Shown here one piece after another: positions 47,583 to 59,170 of a stretch of DNA of 64,000 nt. Location: assembly GCF_011602365.1 (NCBI RefSeq), contig NZ_JAAONZ010000026.1, positions 1 through 64,000 of the forward strand, given 5' to 3'. The stretch is from Pseudomaricurvus hydrocarbonicus. GTDB taxonomy: Bacteria > Pseudomonadota > Gammaproteobacteria > Pseudomonadales > Cellvibrionaceae. The position numbers and the translations under genes were made by a program. Positions within the stretch are counted from its first letter, which is position 1. Each line of letters opens with the position of its first letter. Under the pieces are notes generated by a model, which was given only the letters and a program-made list of their open reading frames with translations, searched no databases and had not been told where the DNA came from.

Positions 47583-47635
47583 CTAAAAATCTTGTCGCCG
47601 GGCGCCATCAACCGCGCCCGCCATTAATCGCCTGA

Positions 47636-48586
<951 letters not shown>

Positions 48587-48702
48587 TCAGTCCCGGACCG
48601 AAAACCGCTTTTAAAACTTTTTAGCGTTGTTGATGATTGCAACTCTTTGCTGTGGTTGTGTCAGCAGCCACAACGCTTGCCAGCACGACCTAACCACCTC
48701 AA

Positions 48703-49146
48703 CTACTGACCCCGTACCGCAACCGCAACTGCCCACCACTGGATAATCAGCATGGCAAAATACCCACCAAACACCGCCAGTGGATTCAAGGCGAAGCCGC
48801 TTTTAAACACACAAGCGAAACCCACCATGGTCAATATAAACTTGCCAGCCTCGCCGCGAGCGAAAGAGCGTGCGATGTCAGGGGAGACTCTGGCCCCCAT
48901 GTGGCGGAAAGCATAAACGGTAAAATAGAGGTGAGGAATGATCGCAACCACTCCCCCAGCCAACACAGACCAGGCAATAGTGACGTCGACAACCCCCAGT
49001 CCTGCAGACACCACCAGCAAAACCACTAACTGGATGCCGGGGACTCGATAGACTGGAGGTCTTTTGATAGTGGCCAAGGCGACTTCTCTGGTAACGCTTT
49101 TGGCCAACACTCCGCTAGCTCTCCGTTTAGCCCGATTCGAAGGCAC
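48703..49146 (-). CDS. atpI: ATP synthase subunit I AtpI
   Basis: The 147-residue membrane protein has four hydrophobic segments after a basic N-terminus and precedes atpB, as AtpI does. Family-like features are GGVVAIIPHLYFTVYAFRHM and GEAGKFILTMVGFACVF. AtpI helps c-ring assembly and is not essential. The first 27 residues are of uncertain reality, since the start is a GTG without a clear ribosome binding site and downstream TTG codons are possible. Confidence 0.88.
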   Translation of the reverse strand: MPSNRAKRRASGVLAKSVTREVALATIKRPPVYRVPGIQLVVLLVVSAGLGVVDVTIAWSVLAGGVVAIIPHLYFTVYAFRHMGARVSPDIARSFARGEAGKFILTMVGFACVFKSGFALNPLAVFGGYFAMLIIQWWAVAVAVRGQ

Positions 49147-49344
49147 TGTCAGCCATCAAATTGAGCGACGCGAATTATAGGGTTTAGGGCCGCGTCTATC
49201 AACCTAATTCAAGAACACAAAGTCGTTAAATTCCCTGAAATTCTTGTCCGCTGGTCATATTTGTCAGGAGTTCGTCGGGATGTTGATATCAATCAACTAC
49301 ATGTAGGGTTGCGATTAGATGGCGACCACAACATCTATCAATTG

Positions 49345-50277
49345 TTAAGCTTTGTAACCCAGATGATTTAAAATGCCATCCAACTCATCAAGGCTGCTGT
49401 AACTGAGTGTTAACTTGCCTTTGCCTTTCGCCCCGTGAGAAATGGACACCGGCACGCCAACCTTCTCCGCCAGCGCTTCCTCCAGCTTCTGGACATCCGC
49501 GCTCGGGCCGGAGCTTTCCACTGCGGTCACCTCGGAGCTGGCCTGCTGAACTTTTCTCACCAGCGCTTCCGTCTGGCGTACAGACAGGCCTCTGGACACC
49601 ACCTGCCTGGCCACGTCTCTCTGATCTGCCGCGTCCAGAGACAACATCGCCCGGGCGTGCCCCATCTCCAGGTCGCCGTGCTCGAGCATGATTTTCACAT
49701 CCTCAGAGAGGGCGATCAGGCGCAACAGGTTGGTGATGGTGGTGCGGGACTTACCCACGGCGTGGGCCACTTCCTGATGGGTCAGTTCAAATTCATCCTG
49801 CAAGCGCTTGAGCGCGACCGCCTCTTCCATGGGGTTGAGGTCTTCACGCTGAATGTTCTCAATCAGCGCCATGGCAATGGCGGCTTCGTCCGGCACATCG
49901 CGAATCACACAGGGAATTTTGTCCAGACCGGCCAGCTGGGTGGCCCGCCAGCGGCGCTCACCGGCAATAATTTCGTACTTTTCCGTGCCATCGTCGGCTT
50001 TGCCCACCGGGCGCACGACAATCGGCTGCATGACCCCCTGGGCCCTGATGGATTGCGCCAGCTCTTCCAGAGCTTCAGGCTGCATATCGCGGCGCGGCTG
50101 GTACTTACCCCGGCGAATAAACTCGACCGGCAACTGAGCCAGCTTGCCGTCCAGATTTTCTTCTACCGTGGCAGACGTCTCTGCGACTGCGGCGATCGCT
50201 TCACTGGCTTCCGCCCCTTTGGCGCCACTCAAAAGAGCGTCCAAACCGCGCCCCAAGCCTTTTCTTTTTGCTGCCAT
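49345..50277 (-). CDS. parB: Chromosome partitioning protein ParB
   Basis: The start at 50277 gives the usual MAAKRKGLGRGLDALLSG N-terminus and 310 residues. ParB motifs are QPRRDMQPEALEELAQSI, the CTP-binding GERRWRATQLAGL, LIENIQREDLNPMEEA and the helix-turn-helix LTHQEVAHAVGKSRTTITN. It ends in a leucine-rich dimer domain. ParB loads at parS and spreads as a CTP-dependent clamp. A parS site lies about 13 kb away inside recF. parA lies about 170 bp upstream. Confidence 0.97.
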   Translation of the reverse strand: MAAKRKGLGRGLDALLSGAKGAEASEAIAAVAETSATVEENLDGKLAQLPVEFIRRGKYQPRRDMQPEALEELAQSIRAQGVMQPIVVRPVGKADDGTEKYEIIAGERRWRATQLAGLDKIPCVIRDVPDEAAIAMALIENIQREDLNPMEEAVALKRLQDEFELTHQEVAHAVGKSRTTITNLLRLIALSEDVKIMLEHGDLEMGHARAMLSLDAADQRDVARQVVSRGLSVRQTEALVRKVQQASSEVTAVESSGPSADVQKLEEALAEKVGVPVSISHGAKGKGKLTLSYSSLDELDGILNHLGYKA

Positions 50278-50448
50278 GGCAAGTGTGATCCTGTCCGTTA
50301 AACCCAAAAAAACGAATAAATAAATTATTTAAAAATCAGAAAGTTAGCAATAAACACCGCCAATGCGGTGGTGCCTTGCCGCAGCCGTCCAAGGTTGAGA
50401 ACCGCGTCCAGCAGGAGGACCCGCGTCCGGCGTTGAAACCGCTGCCGC

Positions 50449-51240
50449 CTAAACCTGAGCCGCATCCGCGCGCGCCGTTTCGTTGCGCCGCAGGATTTCA
50501 CCGGCCAGTGCCAGATAGGCGATAGCGCCCTTGGACTGGCGATCGTACACCAGCGCCGGCTGACCAAAACTGGGCGCCTCGGCCAGGCGCACGTTGCGCG
50601 GCACGCAGGTGCGATAGAGCGCATCGCCGAAATACTCATTCAGCTGAGCAGATACATCATTAGTGAGGCTGTTGCGTGGGTCGTACATGGTGCGCAGGAT
50701 GCCCTCAATGGACAGGCGCGGGTTCAGCGAAGACTGGATCTGGTTGATGGTATTCACCAGCGCTGACAGCCCCTCCAGAGCGTAGTATTCACACTGCATG
50801 GGGATAATCACCCCGTCACAGGCGGTCAAGGCATTCACCGTGAGCATGTTGAGCGAGGGCGGGCAATCGATGACAAAATAATCAAAGCGGTCTATCAGCG
50901 GCTCAAGGGCCTCGCGCAGGCGGCGCTCTTTGTTGTCCATGGACAGCATTTCCACCTCGGCGGCGGTCAAATCGCCGTTGGCCGGCAGCACCGAGTAAAG
51001 TCCTGACGGTGAAGTCACCAGCGCGTCTTCCGCCTTGCAGGCCCCCACCAGCACTTCGTAAATCGAAATCTCCAGGTCGTTTTTATCAATGCCACTGCCC
51101 ATGGTGGCATTCCCCTGAGGATCGAGGTCAATCAGCAACACGCGTTTTTTGGTAGCCACCAGCGAAGCGGCCAGATTGACGCAGGTCGTGGTCTTGCCGA
51201 CTCCACCTTTTTGGTTGGCAATGGCGTATTTTTTAATCAA
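50449..51240 (-). CDS. parA: Chromosome partitioning ATPase ParA
   Basis: The TTG at 51240 is preferred: it gives the canonical start IKKYAIANQKGGVGKTTTC and 263 residues, matching pseudomonad ParA, with AGGA nine bases upstream. The longer frame adds 29 unrelated residues. The deviant Walker A is KGGVGKTT (11-18), followed by LLIDLDPQGNATMG and YFVIDCPPSLNMLTVNAL. ParA forms ATP-dependent nucleoid gradients that move ParB-parS. Confidence 0.95.
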   Translation of the reverse strand: MIKKYAIANQKGGVGKTTTCVNLAASLVATKKRVLLIDLDPQGNATMGSGIDKNDLEISIYEVLVGACKAEDALVTSPSGLYSVLPANGDLTAAEVEMLSMDNKERRLREALEPLIDRFDYFVIDCPPSLNMLTVNALTACDGVIIPMQCEYYALEGLSALVNTINQIQSSLNPRLSIEGILRTMYDPRNSLTNDVSAQLNEYFGDALYRTCVPRNVRLAEAPSFGQPALVYDRQSKGAIAYLALAGEILRRNETARADAAQV

Positions 51241-51379
51241 CTTTTGTGTCCTGCGTATGTGTCTTGCGTACGGTCTTGAATTCAAAATCGGGGGGTCCGA
51301 CAGCTGTGCCGGACTCCACCTCATCACAAGGATTTACAGGTTTCCAGCAACAGTCACTAGTGCCGGGCGGGCTTCCGGG

Positions 51380-52027
51380 TTAGGGAGTCAACACCAGCAG
51401 GTGACGTTCACCTTCTTCGCGTGGAACCTGAAGGGGGTAAGAATCAGAAACCTTATAGTTTTTTTCCAGATCACTCAACTCATCTGTGGGGTAGATGCCC
51501 TTCATGGCGTAAAAAACACCACCGTCGGCCAACAGGTGCTGACAGCCATCGGTCATATCCTTGAGACTGGCAAAGGCGCGACTGATCACGGCATCAAAGG
51601 GCTCATCGGGCTGGAAGGCTTCCACGCGACGGTTTTCAACCTGAACGTTGTCCAGTTTCAGCTGTGTTTTTACCTGAAACAGAAAACGTGCTTTTTTGCC
51701 GTTGCTGTCGAGCAGGGTAAAACGTTTTTGCGGAAACAGGATCGCCAATGGAATACCCGGCAGGCCACCGCCGGTACCCACATCGATGAGATAATCGGCC
51801 TCGATGTACGGCGCAACGCTCAGACTGTCGAGCAGGTGGCGATCCAGCTGCGCTTCAATATCGCGGATCGCAGACAGGTTGTAGGTTTTGTTCCATTTGT
51901 GAAACAGCTCGAGGTAATCCAGCATTTGCCCGGCCTGGGCCTCGCTCACCGCCACGCCCATCGTCTCGGCGCCGTCGAGCAACCGCTGCACCAGTGGTGC
52001 CCGGTTCGTCACTGCCACTGATTTCAT
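51380..52027 (-). CDS. rsmG: 16S rRNA (guanine-527 N7)-methyltransferase RsmG
   Basis: The 215-residue enzyme has [22 protein letters not shown] and the SAM motif [20 protein letters not shown] at residues 82-101, all RsmG features. It methylates G527 of 16S rRNA; loss gives low-level streptomycin resistance in other species. Its first four bases overlap the end of mnmG, so translation is probably coupled. Confidence 0.96.
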   Translation of the reverse strand: MKSVAVTNRAPLVQRLLDGAETMGVAVSEAQAGQMLDYLELFHKWNKTYNLSAIRDIEAQLDRHLLDSLSVAPYIEADYLIDVGTGGGLPGIPLAILFPQKRFTLLDSNGKKARFLFQVKTQLKLDNVQVENRRVEAFQPDEPFDAVISRAFASLKDMTDGCQHLLADGGVFYAMKGIYPTDELSDLEKNYKVSDSYPLQVPREEGERHLLVLTP

Positions 52028-53913
52028 ACCACCGCCTGTTTTTTCAGCAAGCCGTGCTTTTTCAGATAGATCAGCAACAGCGACACAGCCGCCGGAGTGA
52101 CCCCCTGGATACGCGAGGCTCTGGCCAGAGTTTCCGGACGGTTTTCGGTGAGTTTCTGCTTCACCTCGTTGGATAATCCTTCGACCACGCTGTAGTCAAA
52201 GTCCGCCGGGATCGCTGTATTCTCATGCTGGCGCAGACGATTGATGTCGTCTTGCTGGCGATCGATGTAACCGGCGTACTTCACATGGATCTCGACCTGT
52301 TCACGCACTTGCGGGTTGCCGGCTGGCTCCCCCTTGAGATGCCCGACGTCGGCGTAAGTGAGCTCGGGGCGCTTGAGCAGATCGTGCAGACTGTACTCCC
52401 GCGACAACGGCGACTTGAGACGGTCGGCCAAAGCATCGGCCTCGGCGCTGCCCGCCTGGATCCAGGTGTCTTTGAGGCGCTGTTGTTCGAGGGCAATGGC
52501 TTCGCGTTTTTCACAAAAAGCCTGCCAGCGCACATCGTCCACCAGCCCCAACTCTCGACCCTGTTCGGTGAGGCGCAGATCGGCGTTGTCCTCGCGCAGC
52601 ATCAACCGATACTCCGCACGGCTGGTGAACATGCGGTAGGGCTCGCGGGTTCCCATGGTGATCAGGTCGTCCACCAGCACCCCGATGTAGGCTTCGTCCC
52701 GACGCGGAGACCAGGACGCTTTGCCCTGGGCCAGCAGCGCAGCGTTGGCGCCCGCCAGCAACCCCTGGGCTCCGGCCTCTTCGTAGCCGGTGGTGCCGTT
52801 TATCTGACCGGCAAAGAACAGACCGTGAATAAACTTGTTTTCCAGGTTGTACTTCAGGTCCCGCGGGTCAAAGAAATCGTACTCAATGGCGTAGCCCGGA
52901 CGGGTGATGTGGGCATTTTCAAAACCGACAATGGAGCGCACCAATTCAAACTGCACGTCAAACGGCAGACTGGTGGAAATCCCGTTGGGGTAGAGCTCGT
53001 GGGTGGTCAGGCCCTCGGGCTCAATGAACACCTGGTGCGAATCCTTGTCCGCAAAGCGGTGTACCTTGTCTTCGACCGACGGGCAGTAACGCGGCCCGAC
53101 CCCGTCAATCACCCCGGTGTACATGGGGGAGCGATCCAGCCCTTTGTGAATAATTTCGTGGGTGCGGGCGTTGGTGTGGGTGATCCAGCAACAGACCTGC
53201 TCGGGATGATCTTCCACTTTGCCCATGTAGGACATCACTGGCAAGGGCGTATCACCGAATTGTTTTTCCAGCGTGTCAAAATTCACACTGCGGGCATCAA
53301 TGCGCGGCGGGGTACCGGTTTTCAATCGGTCCACGGTCAGCGGCAGTTCGCGCAAACGATTGGCCAGGGCGATGGAGGGCGGATCGCCGGCGCGACCACC
53401 GGAGTGATTCTGCAAACCAATGTGAATTTTACCGCCCAGGAACGTGCCCACCGTCAGCACCACCGTGGGGGCATAGAACTTGAGTCCCATCTGGGTGACG
53501 ACACCTCGTACGGTATCGCCTTCCACAATCAGGTCGTCAGCGGCCTGTTGGAATATATCCAGATTGGGCTGGTTTTCCAGTATTTCACGGATGGCCGCTT
53601 TGTAGAGCGCGCGGTCAGCTTGCGCCCGAGTGGCTCGCACAGCCGGACCTTTGCGAGCGTTCAGGGTGCGAAACTGAATCCCGCCCTTGTCGGTGGCCAG
53701 TGCCATAGCGCCACCGAGGGCATCAATTTCTTTCACCAGATGACTCTTGCCAATCCCGCCAATGGCCGGGTTGCAGCTCATCTGCCCGAGAGTGTCGATA
53801 TTGTGCGTTAACAACAGGGTACGCGAACCCATTCTTGCGGCAGCAAGGCACGCTTCGGTACCAGCGTGACCACCACCAATCACAATCACATCGTAGCGTT
53901 GCGAATAATCCAT
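52024..53913 (-). CDS. mnmG: tRNA uridine-34 carboxymethylaminomethyl-modifying enzyme MnmG
   Basis: The 629-residue FAD enzyme has the dinucleotide fold [18 protein letters not shown] at residues 8-25, [17 protein letters not shown], the second MnmG signature [15 protein letters not shown] region and [20 protein letters not shown]. With MnmE it modifies the wobble uridine of several tRNAs. It heads a run through rsmG, parA and parB. The large upstream gap looks like a replication origin. Confidence 0.98.
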   Translation of the reverse strand: MDYSQRYDVIVIGGGHAGTEACLAAARMGSRTLLLTHNIDTLGQMSCNPAIGGIGKSHLVKEIDALGGAMALATDKGGIQFRTLNARKGPAVRATRAQADRALYKAAIREILENQPNLDIFQQAADDLIVEGDTVRGVVTQMGLKFYAPTVVLTVGTFLGGKIHIGLQNHSGGRAGDPPSIALANRLRELPLTVDRLKTGTPPRIDARSVNFDTLEKQFGDTPLPVMSYMGKVEDHPEQVCCWITHTNARTHEIIHKGLDRSPMYTGVIDGVGPRYCPSVEDKVHRFADKDSHQVFIEPEGLTTHELYPNGISTSLPFDVQFELVRSIVGFENAHITRPGYAIEYDFFDPRDLKYNLENKFIHGLFFAGQINGTTGYEEAGAQGLLAGANAALLAQGKASWSPRRDEAYIGVLVDDLITMGTREPYRMFTSRAEYRLMLREDNADLRLTEQGRELGLVDDVRWQAFCEKREAIALEQQRLKDTWIQAGSAEADALADRLKSPLSREYSLHDLLKRPELTYADVGHLKGEPAGNPQVREQVEIHVKYAGYIDRQQDDINRLRQHENTAIPADFDYSVVEGLSNEVKQKLTENRPETLARASRIQGVTPAAVSLLLIYLKKHGLLKKQAVV

Positions 53914-54084
53914 AAAGCACTCTCAGAAAAAACTGCATAAAGCCAATCGGGGTTCTTAACCCATTGCGGTTATCGGCAAATTCAAATAACGACCGCAGGG
54001 TTAAAAATCACAATCAGGAAACCGCCACAGCGGCTGTGAATTCAAAGGGCGGTCATTATAGGTTGGGTTTGTCCGTTGTTCAAA

Positions 54085-54475
54085 ATTTCAGCGAATTATT
54101 TTGAAATTAAGTCTTATACATATAAAGAGAATAAAAATATATATAGATAGAATATATATAAAGGTATGTAGTGATTGTTATATATAGTAACCCGTTTTTC
54201 TGTGGGTAAGTATAAAAACTTTAATAAAAACATAATGTTAGGACAAGTGTAAGATCGGTACTCAAACGGTATTAGCTGACCGTAAGCTGCTGAGAAGCTG
54301 GAGACAGAAAGGCCACTTATGCACAGGGGACGGCGATATGCCGGTTATCCCCAATTTCATGCCCGCCTTTTACTCACGCAATCCCCGTGCTTTTCCACAG
54401 ACGAGACGGAACAGTGATAGAAATCACTTATTTTTCATTAAGTTAGGGGATAAACCTGTGAGTAAATGTGGATAA
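54085..54475. other. Origin-like region A: AT-rich stretch and DnaA boxes
   Basis: An A/T-rich segment of about 155 bases with ATATATA runs (54085-54240) adjoins DnaA boxes: perfect TTATGCACA at 54317-54325, perfect TTATCCACA on the minus strand at 54467-54475, and one-mismatch boxes at 54201-54209 (minus), 54345-54353 and 54391-54399. A position beside mnmG (gidA) resembles the E. coli/Vibrio oriC location. The orientation of mnmE to rpmH argues against this being the main firing site. Confidence 0.55.
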
Positions 54476-54625
54476 CGTATGTAAGTGATGTGTATTTGTA
54501 CAGTTTGGTTGCTTTCTGTAAGGCGGTTTTTTAACCTCGGGGTGAGGGGCGCAAACCACTTAAAAAGTGTAGACCAATACCGATGACGTGATTTAGAGCG
54601 TGTAGTAACTAGAAAAAGCAGCTTT

Positions 54626-54673
54626 TAGAAGCAAAAGAGATTTAGTAGATAGAAGCAAAAGAGATTTAGTAGA
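54626..54673. repeat. Perfect 24-bp tandem duplication
   Basis: A unit starting TAGAAGCAAAAGAG and ending TTTAGTAGA occurs at 54626-54649 and immediately again at 54650-54673, with no difference. Confidence 0.95.
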
Positions 54674-54899
54674 AACATAAGAGAGTAGGCAAAGCAGCGG
54701 CCCCGGCCAAAGCAGGGAAAGGTTTTTTCAACGCGAGCGCGCAGGCAGGAGTCCGGTAAAGCACCTACCCGTCAAACAGGGCGCTGGGTCAAACCGTTTG
54801 GGGCGCGTCAAGAGGGCGGTTCGACAGTCAGCCTTTCGAGGCTCATACAGGGACTTGAGTGACGGCTATACGAGCGGCCCCATCGAGCCCCCAGCATCA

Positions 54900-56303
54900 T
54901 CATTTGCCGATGCAAAAACTGGAAAAAATCCGTCCCAGCAGTTCATCGGGGGTAAAGTCACCGGTGATCTCGCCCAGCGCGTTCTGGGCTTGCCGCAGGT
55001 CCTCGGCCAACAGTTCACCGGCGCCCAGTGACAGCAGTTGGTCCTGCCCCGTCACCAGCAGCTGTTCGGCACGGGCAAGGGCGTCCAGGTGGCGACGGCG
55101 GGCGGTAAAGCCCCCCTCGGTAGTGCCGGTAAAGCCCATGCAGGCTTTGAGGTGATTGCGCAGCCGTTCCACCCCCTCGCCGGACTTGGCTGACAGAGAG
55201 ATCACCGGGTGGTTGAGGTTGTCGGGGAGGGCACCGCTTGCGTTGTCTGACAGCAGAGTCGGCTTTAAATCCGATTTATTCAGGATCAGCGTCAGGTGTG
55301 AGGTGTCTTTCAGTTCGCCCACAAACTCCGGCCAGATGGTTTCGGCGTTATTGTCATCGGTGGTGGTGGCGTCCACCACCATGAGGATGCGATCGGCGCG
55401 GTGGATCTCCTGCCAGGCGCGCTCGATGCCAATCTGCTCCACCTCGTCGGGGCTTTCGCGCAGCCCGGCGGTGTCGATGATGTGCAGGGGCATGCCGTCG
55501 ATGTGAATGTGCTCGCGCAGCACGTCGCGGGTGGTGCCTTCAATGTGGGTGACAATGGCACTGTCGCGACCGGACAGGGCATTCAGCAAGCTGGATTTGC
55601 CAGCGTTGGGGCGCCCCGCAATCACCACCTGCATGCCCTCACGCATGATGGCGCCCTGTTTGGCCTCGTTTTTGACCCGCTGCAACTGCTCCAGAATACG
55701 CTGCAGGTCCCCGGCAACCTTGCCGTCGCCGAGAAAATCGATTTCTTCCTCGGGGAAGTCGATAGCCGCTTCGACGTAGATGCGCAATTGAATCAAGGCT
55801 TCAACCAGGGCGTGAATCTCTTTGGAAAAGGCCCCCTGCAGGGAGTGCACGGCATTGCGTGCGGCCTGCTCGGACGAGGCTTCAATCAGATCGGCAATGG
55901 CTTCCGCCTGCGCCAGGTCCATCTTGTCGTTAAGGAAGGCGCGCTCGGAGAATTCCCCCGGATTGGCGATACGGGCCCCCAGTTCCGTGACCCGGCGCAG
56001 CAGGCAATCGAGAATAATGGGCCCGCCGTGGCCCTGCAGTTCCAGCACGTCTTCACCGGTAAAGGAGTTGGGGCCGGGAAAATAAAGGGCCAGGCCCTCG
56101 TCGATGGCGTCCCCTGCACTGTCCAGGAACGGGCCGTAGTGCGCAGTGCGCGGTGACAATTGCCGGCCGGTGATGGTTTCGGCCAGAGTTTTGGCTTTCG
56201 CACCCGATACCCGCACAATCCCCACCCCGCCTTTGCCAGGAGGGGTGGCAATGGCGGCAATGGTGTCGGTGTGAAACGTACTGGCGGTGCTGGATGATGA
56301 CAT
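54900..56303 (-). CDS. mnmE: tRNA modification GTPase MnmE
   Basis: From the ATG at 56303 the protein has 467 residues; the frame extends 27 residues further without family likeness. The N-terminal domain shows [20 protein letters not shown]. The G domain has [12 protein letters not shown] (G1), the G2 threonines in EGTTRD, DTAG (G3) and NKSD (G4). The C-terminal Cys is in the FCIGK end motif. MnmE pairs with MnmG, encoded across the origin-like gap. A terminator upstream separates it from yidC. Confidence 0.97.
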   Translation of the reverse strand: MSSSSTASTFHTDTIAAIATPPGKGGVGIVRVSGAKAKTLAETITGRQLSPRTAHYGPFLDSAGDAIDEGLALYFPGPNSFTGEDVLELQGHGGPIILDCLLRRVTELGARIANPGEFSERAFLNDKMDLAQAEAIADLIEASSEQAARNAVHSLQGAFSKEIHALVEALIQLRIYVEAAIDFPEEEIDFLGDGKVAGDLQRILEQLQRVKNEAKQGAIMREGMQVVIAGRPNAGKSSLLNALSGRDSAIVTHIEGTTRDVLREHIHIDGMPLHIIDTAGLRESPDEVEQIGIERAWQEIHRADRILMVVDATTTDDNNAETIWPEFVGELKDTSHLTLILNKSDLKPTLLSDNASGALPDNLNHPVISLSAKSGEGVERLRNHLKACMGFTGTTEGGFTARRRHLDALARAEQLLVTGQDQLLSLGAGELLAEDLRQAQNALGEITGDFTPDELLGRIFSSFCIGK

Positions 56304-56470
56304 GGAATCGTTACTCTGATGGACTGGGTTGTGGTCGTTTTGGACTGTGGTGGACAGAATTCGGGTGCTCTTGATTCGGCTCAACAGGGGTCACCTGCCG
56401 CTCATTATATGAACTTGTGGCCCGGGACACGAGGGCACCGTAAAGCGCGGCGATAAAAACCGACAGACAG

Positions 56471-56504
56471 AAAAAAGGCCAGCTCCCTAAGGGGCTGGCC
56501 TTTT
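56471..56504 (-). terminator. Rho-independent terminator after yidC
   Basis: AAAAGGCCAGC (56473-56483) pairs with GCTGGCCTTTT (56494-56504). On the minus strand the stem is followed by a T run, 26 bases after the yidC stop. mnmE must therefore have its own promoter or depend on read-through. Confidence 0.9.
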
Positions 56505-56529
56505 CCGTGATTCTCGGTAGCGCTAGTGC

Positions 56530-58248
56530 TTAAGCGGTTTTTACATCGCCGGCTTCAATGCGCTTGGTGATCACATACTGTTGCGCAATGGACAGGGTGT
56601 TGTTGACTACCCAGTACACCACCAGACCGGCCGGGAACCACAGGAACATAAAGGTGAACACAAACGGCATCATCTGCATGATGCGCGCCTGGGTCGGATC
56701 CGGCGGCGTGGGGTTCAGTTTCTGCTGAATGAACATGGTGATCCCCATCACGATCGGCAGAATGAACAGCGGATCTTTCACGGACAAATCCTGAATCCAC
56801 CACAGGAACGGGGTGTGACGCAGCTCGACACTTTCCATCAAGACCCAGTAGAGCGAAATGAACACCGGCATCTGCACCAGGATGGGCAAACAGCCGCTCA
56901 GCGGATTGATTTTCTCTTTTTTGTAGAGCTTCATCATCTCCTGGGACATTCTTTGGCGGTCATCGCCATAGAGCTCTTTCATGCGCGCCATTTCAGGAGC
57001 AAATTTGCGCATCTTGGCCATGGAGCGGTAACTGGTGGCCGATAGCTTGAAGAATGCTGCCTTGATAATTATTGTCAGAGCAATAATTGACCAGCCCCAG
57101 CTGCCCAGGATGCTGTGAATAAAGTCGAGAAAATGGAACAGTGGCTTGGCGATCCACCAGAGCCAGCCATAATCCACCGTCAGGTCCAGATACGGGGCGA
57201 TTTTTTCCAGCCGATCAATGTTTTTCGGGCCGGCATAGAACGAGGCTGAGAGCACACCTTCACTGCCTGCGGCAACCGTTTGCTGAGGGCTGGTGAACCC
57301 CATCAGGTAGATGTCGCCTTTGCCTTTGCGCAGGTTGAAATGGTTTTCCTGGGTCTGGTCTGGCACCCAGGCACTCAAAAAGTAGTGCTGAACCATGGCC
57401 ACCCAGCCACCGGTTTGGGTGACCTTGAAGCCACCCACACTGGTCAGGTCTTCATCTGCCAGGTCGTCGAAATCCAGCTTTTTGTAATTGGTGTCGGGGG
57501 TGGTGAGGGCCGCGCCAAGGTAGGGCTTCATGCCAAAGCCATCGACCACCACCGGGTTGTGGCTGTCGCGCTTGATTTGTGCAAACAGGCCGGCTTTCCA
57601 GTCCTTGTCGCTTTGGTTGTTGATGCGGTATTCCAGTTTCACCAAATGATCGCCACGGGTAAAAATGAAGCGTTTGGTGATGACCACCTGACCCTGTTGA
57701 TAAGTCAGGTCCACATTGAGGATGTCTTCACCGTCGGCCAGCTCGTAAGCGGTCTGTGCGGATTGGAACACCGGTCGGCCGGCGGCGGTGTCGGTGGCGT
57801 TGGTACCGATCAAGCCGCTCTGGGCCACATAGGTGTTGGACTGGGTACGGTTCAGCAGAATGAACGGCTGGTCCGGCGTATCAATGTATTCCAGATATTG
57901 GGGCAGTGCCGCCTTGACGATATCGCCACCGTGCGGGTCAATCAGAAACTCCAGGGCATCGGTTTTTACGCTAATCAGCTCACCGGTGTTGCTGGTGACG
58001 TCTTGTTCGGCCGCCATTTGCTCTTCCCGGGAAACCGGAATGTCGCTGGGACTGGCCGCAGCTGTTGCGGTTTCACCCAGCTCAGGTACCGAGGTGGTGG
58101 TGTCAGCCGAGGCGGTTGTGGCTTGTGACACGGTGGTTTCTTGTGAGATGACGGGTTTGTTGCGCTCTTGAAAATCGCCCCATTCATTAATCAATACAAC
58201 GGAAACTATCGCAATAGCCCCCAATATTATCGTGCGTTGCCAGTCCAT
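56530..58248 (-). CDS. yidC: Membrane protein insertase YidC
   Basis: The 572-residue insertase begins MDWQRTIILGAIAIVSVVLI (membrane helix 1), then has the large periplasmic domain (about 45-350) typical of Gram-negative YidC. The insertase core includes FKLSATSYRSMAKMRKFAPEM with the groove Arg, KINPLSGCLPILVQMPVFISL (shown by its family blocks NPLSGCLP and QMP) and FLWFPAGLVVYWVVNN. It inserts proteins alone or with SecYEG, including the ATP synthase c subunit encoded nearby. The N-terminal linker is Thr/Ser/Ala-rich. Confidence 0.97.
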   Translation of the reverse strand: MDWQRTIILGAIAIVSVVLINEWGDFQERNKPVISQETTVSQATTASADTTTSVPELGETATAAASPSDIPVSREEQMAAEQDVTSNTGELISVKTDALEFLIDPHGGDIVKAALPQYLEYIDTPDQPFILLNRTQSNTYVAQSGLIGTNATDTAAGRPVFQSAQTAYELADGEDILNVDLTYQQGQVVITKRFIFTRGDHLVKLEYRINNQSDKDWKAGLFAQIKRDSHNPVVVDGFGMKPYLGAALTTPDTNYKKLDFDDLADEDLTSVGGFKVTQTGGWVAMVQHYFLSAWVPDQTQENHFNLRKGKGDIYLMGFTSPQQTVAAGSEGVLSASFYAGPKNIDRLEKIAPYLDLTVDYGWLWWIAKPLFHFLDFIHSILGSWGWSIIALTIIIKAAFFKLSATSYRSMAKMRKFAPEMARMKELYGDDRQRMSQEMMKLYKKEKINPLSGCLPILVQMPVFISLYWVLMESVELRHTPFLWWIQDLSVKDPLFILPIVMGITMFIQQKLNPTPPDPTQARIMQMMPFVFTFMFLWFPAGLVVYWVVNNTLSIAQQYVITKRIEAGDVKTA

Positions 58249-58280
58249 AAATACTGCCGTTGTGGTTAGTTAGAATGTTG

Positions 58281-58613
58281 TTAAGTGCGGTCTTGTGTTA
58301 ACTGCGAGTCAACCGCGACATTGTTATCGGTTTTGTGCGTTGTCTCTGTTTCAGCCGCGTCATCGCTGCGGCTGTGTTGTTCCCATTGCTCGGCATCCGG
58401 AGTGCCCGGAACAAAATCAATTCCACCGGGGTGCCAGGGGTGGCATTTTAGCAGGCGTTTGGCCGCAAGTGTGCTTCCTTTCAGCAGACCGTAATGTTCG
58501 ATGGCTTCTTCCGCGTAATGAGAGCAGGTGGGGTAAAAGCGGCACTGGTTGCCCACCCAGGGGCTGGCCAGATAGCGATAAGCGTGGATGAGCTTTATCC
58601 CGATGATCTTCAT
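58281..58613 (-). CDS. yidD: Membrane protein insertion efficiency factor YidD
   Basis: The 110-residue protein has the YidD signature [19 protein letters not shown] near residue 24 and [16 protein letters not shown] near 55. It begins with an amphipathic stretch ([16 protein letters not shown]). The C-terminal 35 residues are a hydrophilic extension ([16 protein letters not shown]) not needed by the family. Its first four bases overlap the rnpA end. Confidence 0.94.
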   Translation of the reverse strand: MKIIGIKLIHAYRYLASPWVGNQCRFYPTCSHYAEEAIEHYGLLKGSTLAAKRLLKCHPWHPGGIDFVPGTPDAEQWEQHSRSDDAAETETTHKTDNNVAVDSQLTQDRT

Positions 58614-59035
58614 GAGCGTTTGTGGTTGTCAGCGGTGGCTGTGTCAGCCTGCGCCGCTTTTTTTATAATCCGGGCCCATTGCTTGTTAAACAGCTTGTGC
58701 AACTGCGCGTTGTCCAGCTGATCGAGCCCGCGTCTCGCCAGGACGACGGCATCAATGCCGGCCAGCTCCTGCTGGTGGTGCCGAAAAGTCTCGCGCAGTA
58801 TACGCTTGATCCGGTTGCGTTGTACGGCCAATCGAATATGTTTTTTGGCAATCACCAGGCCGAGACGAGGGGTGCCGTCGGGATTCGAAGCAGTATTGGA
58901 TCGGGACAGGATCAACAGGTGCTGATGGGAAGCTTTAAACTGGGCGTCATTAAAGACAGACTGATAGTCGCTGGCGTTGAGCAAACGAAGTGACTTTTGA
59001 AAACCCTTGTTGGGCGGAAAAGCCTTGCTCGGCAC
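58610..59035 (-). CDS. rnpA: Ribonuclease P protein component RnpA
   Basis: The 141-residue basic protein has the RNR motif [14 protein letters not shown] at about residues 72-85 and the [12 protein letters not shown] strand before it, as in RNase P proteins. It binds the RNase P RNA and aids 5' processing of pre-tRNA. It lies 135 bp after rpmH; a long hairpin sits in this gap. The C-terminal tail ([15 protein letters not shown]) is a variable extension. Confidence 0.95.
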   Translation of the reverse strand: MPSKAFPPNKGFQKSLRLLNASDYQSVFNDAQFKASHQHLLILSRSNTASNPDGTPRLGLVIAKKHIRLAVQRNRIKRILRETFRHHQQELAGIDAVVLARRGLDQLDNAQLHKLFNKQWARIIKKAAQADTATADNHKRS

Positions 59036-59108
59036 GCCAGGACCTATATTACGTAAGTTTTTGATTACGCAGGATCTTGAATTACTGGAGCTTGAATACG
59101 GAAACGGA

Positions 59109-59159
59109 GCTTATATATAGAAGGAAGACATGCATCATATCCTGCTTCCATATATAAGC
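59109..59159 (-). other. Long interrupted hairpin between rpmH and rnpA
   Basis: GCTTATATAT (59109-59118) pairs with ATATATAAGC (59150-59159), and GGAAG (59123-59127) with CTTCC (59145-59149), leaving a four-base bulge and a 17-base loop. The outer stem is A/U-rich, so it may be an RNA processing site or act in differential expression rather than terminate. Confidence 0.6.
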
Positions 59160-59170
59160 CCGAGTCGTAA

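Larger units (their letters stand above)
53914..54899. other. Intergenic region between mnmG and mnmE
   Basis: The 986-base gap is the longest gene-free stretch here. The mnmG-proximal part (54085-54240) is very A/T-rich, followed by DnaA boxes to 54475. A 24-bp tandem duplication lies at 54626-54673. The plus-strand frame near 54798 overlaps mnmE and has no support as a gene. Confidence 0.75.
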
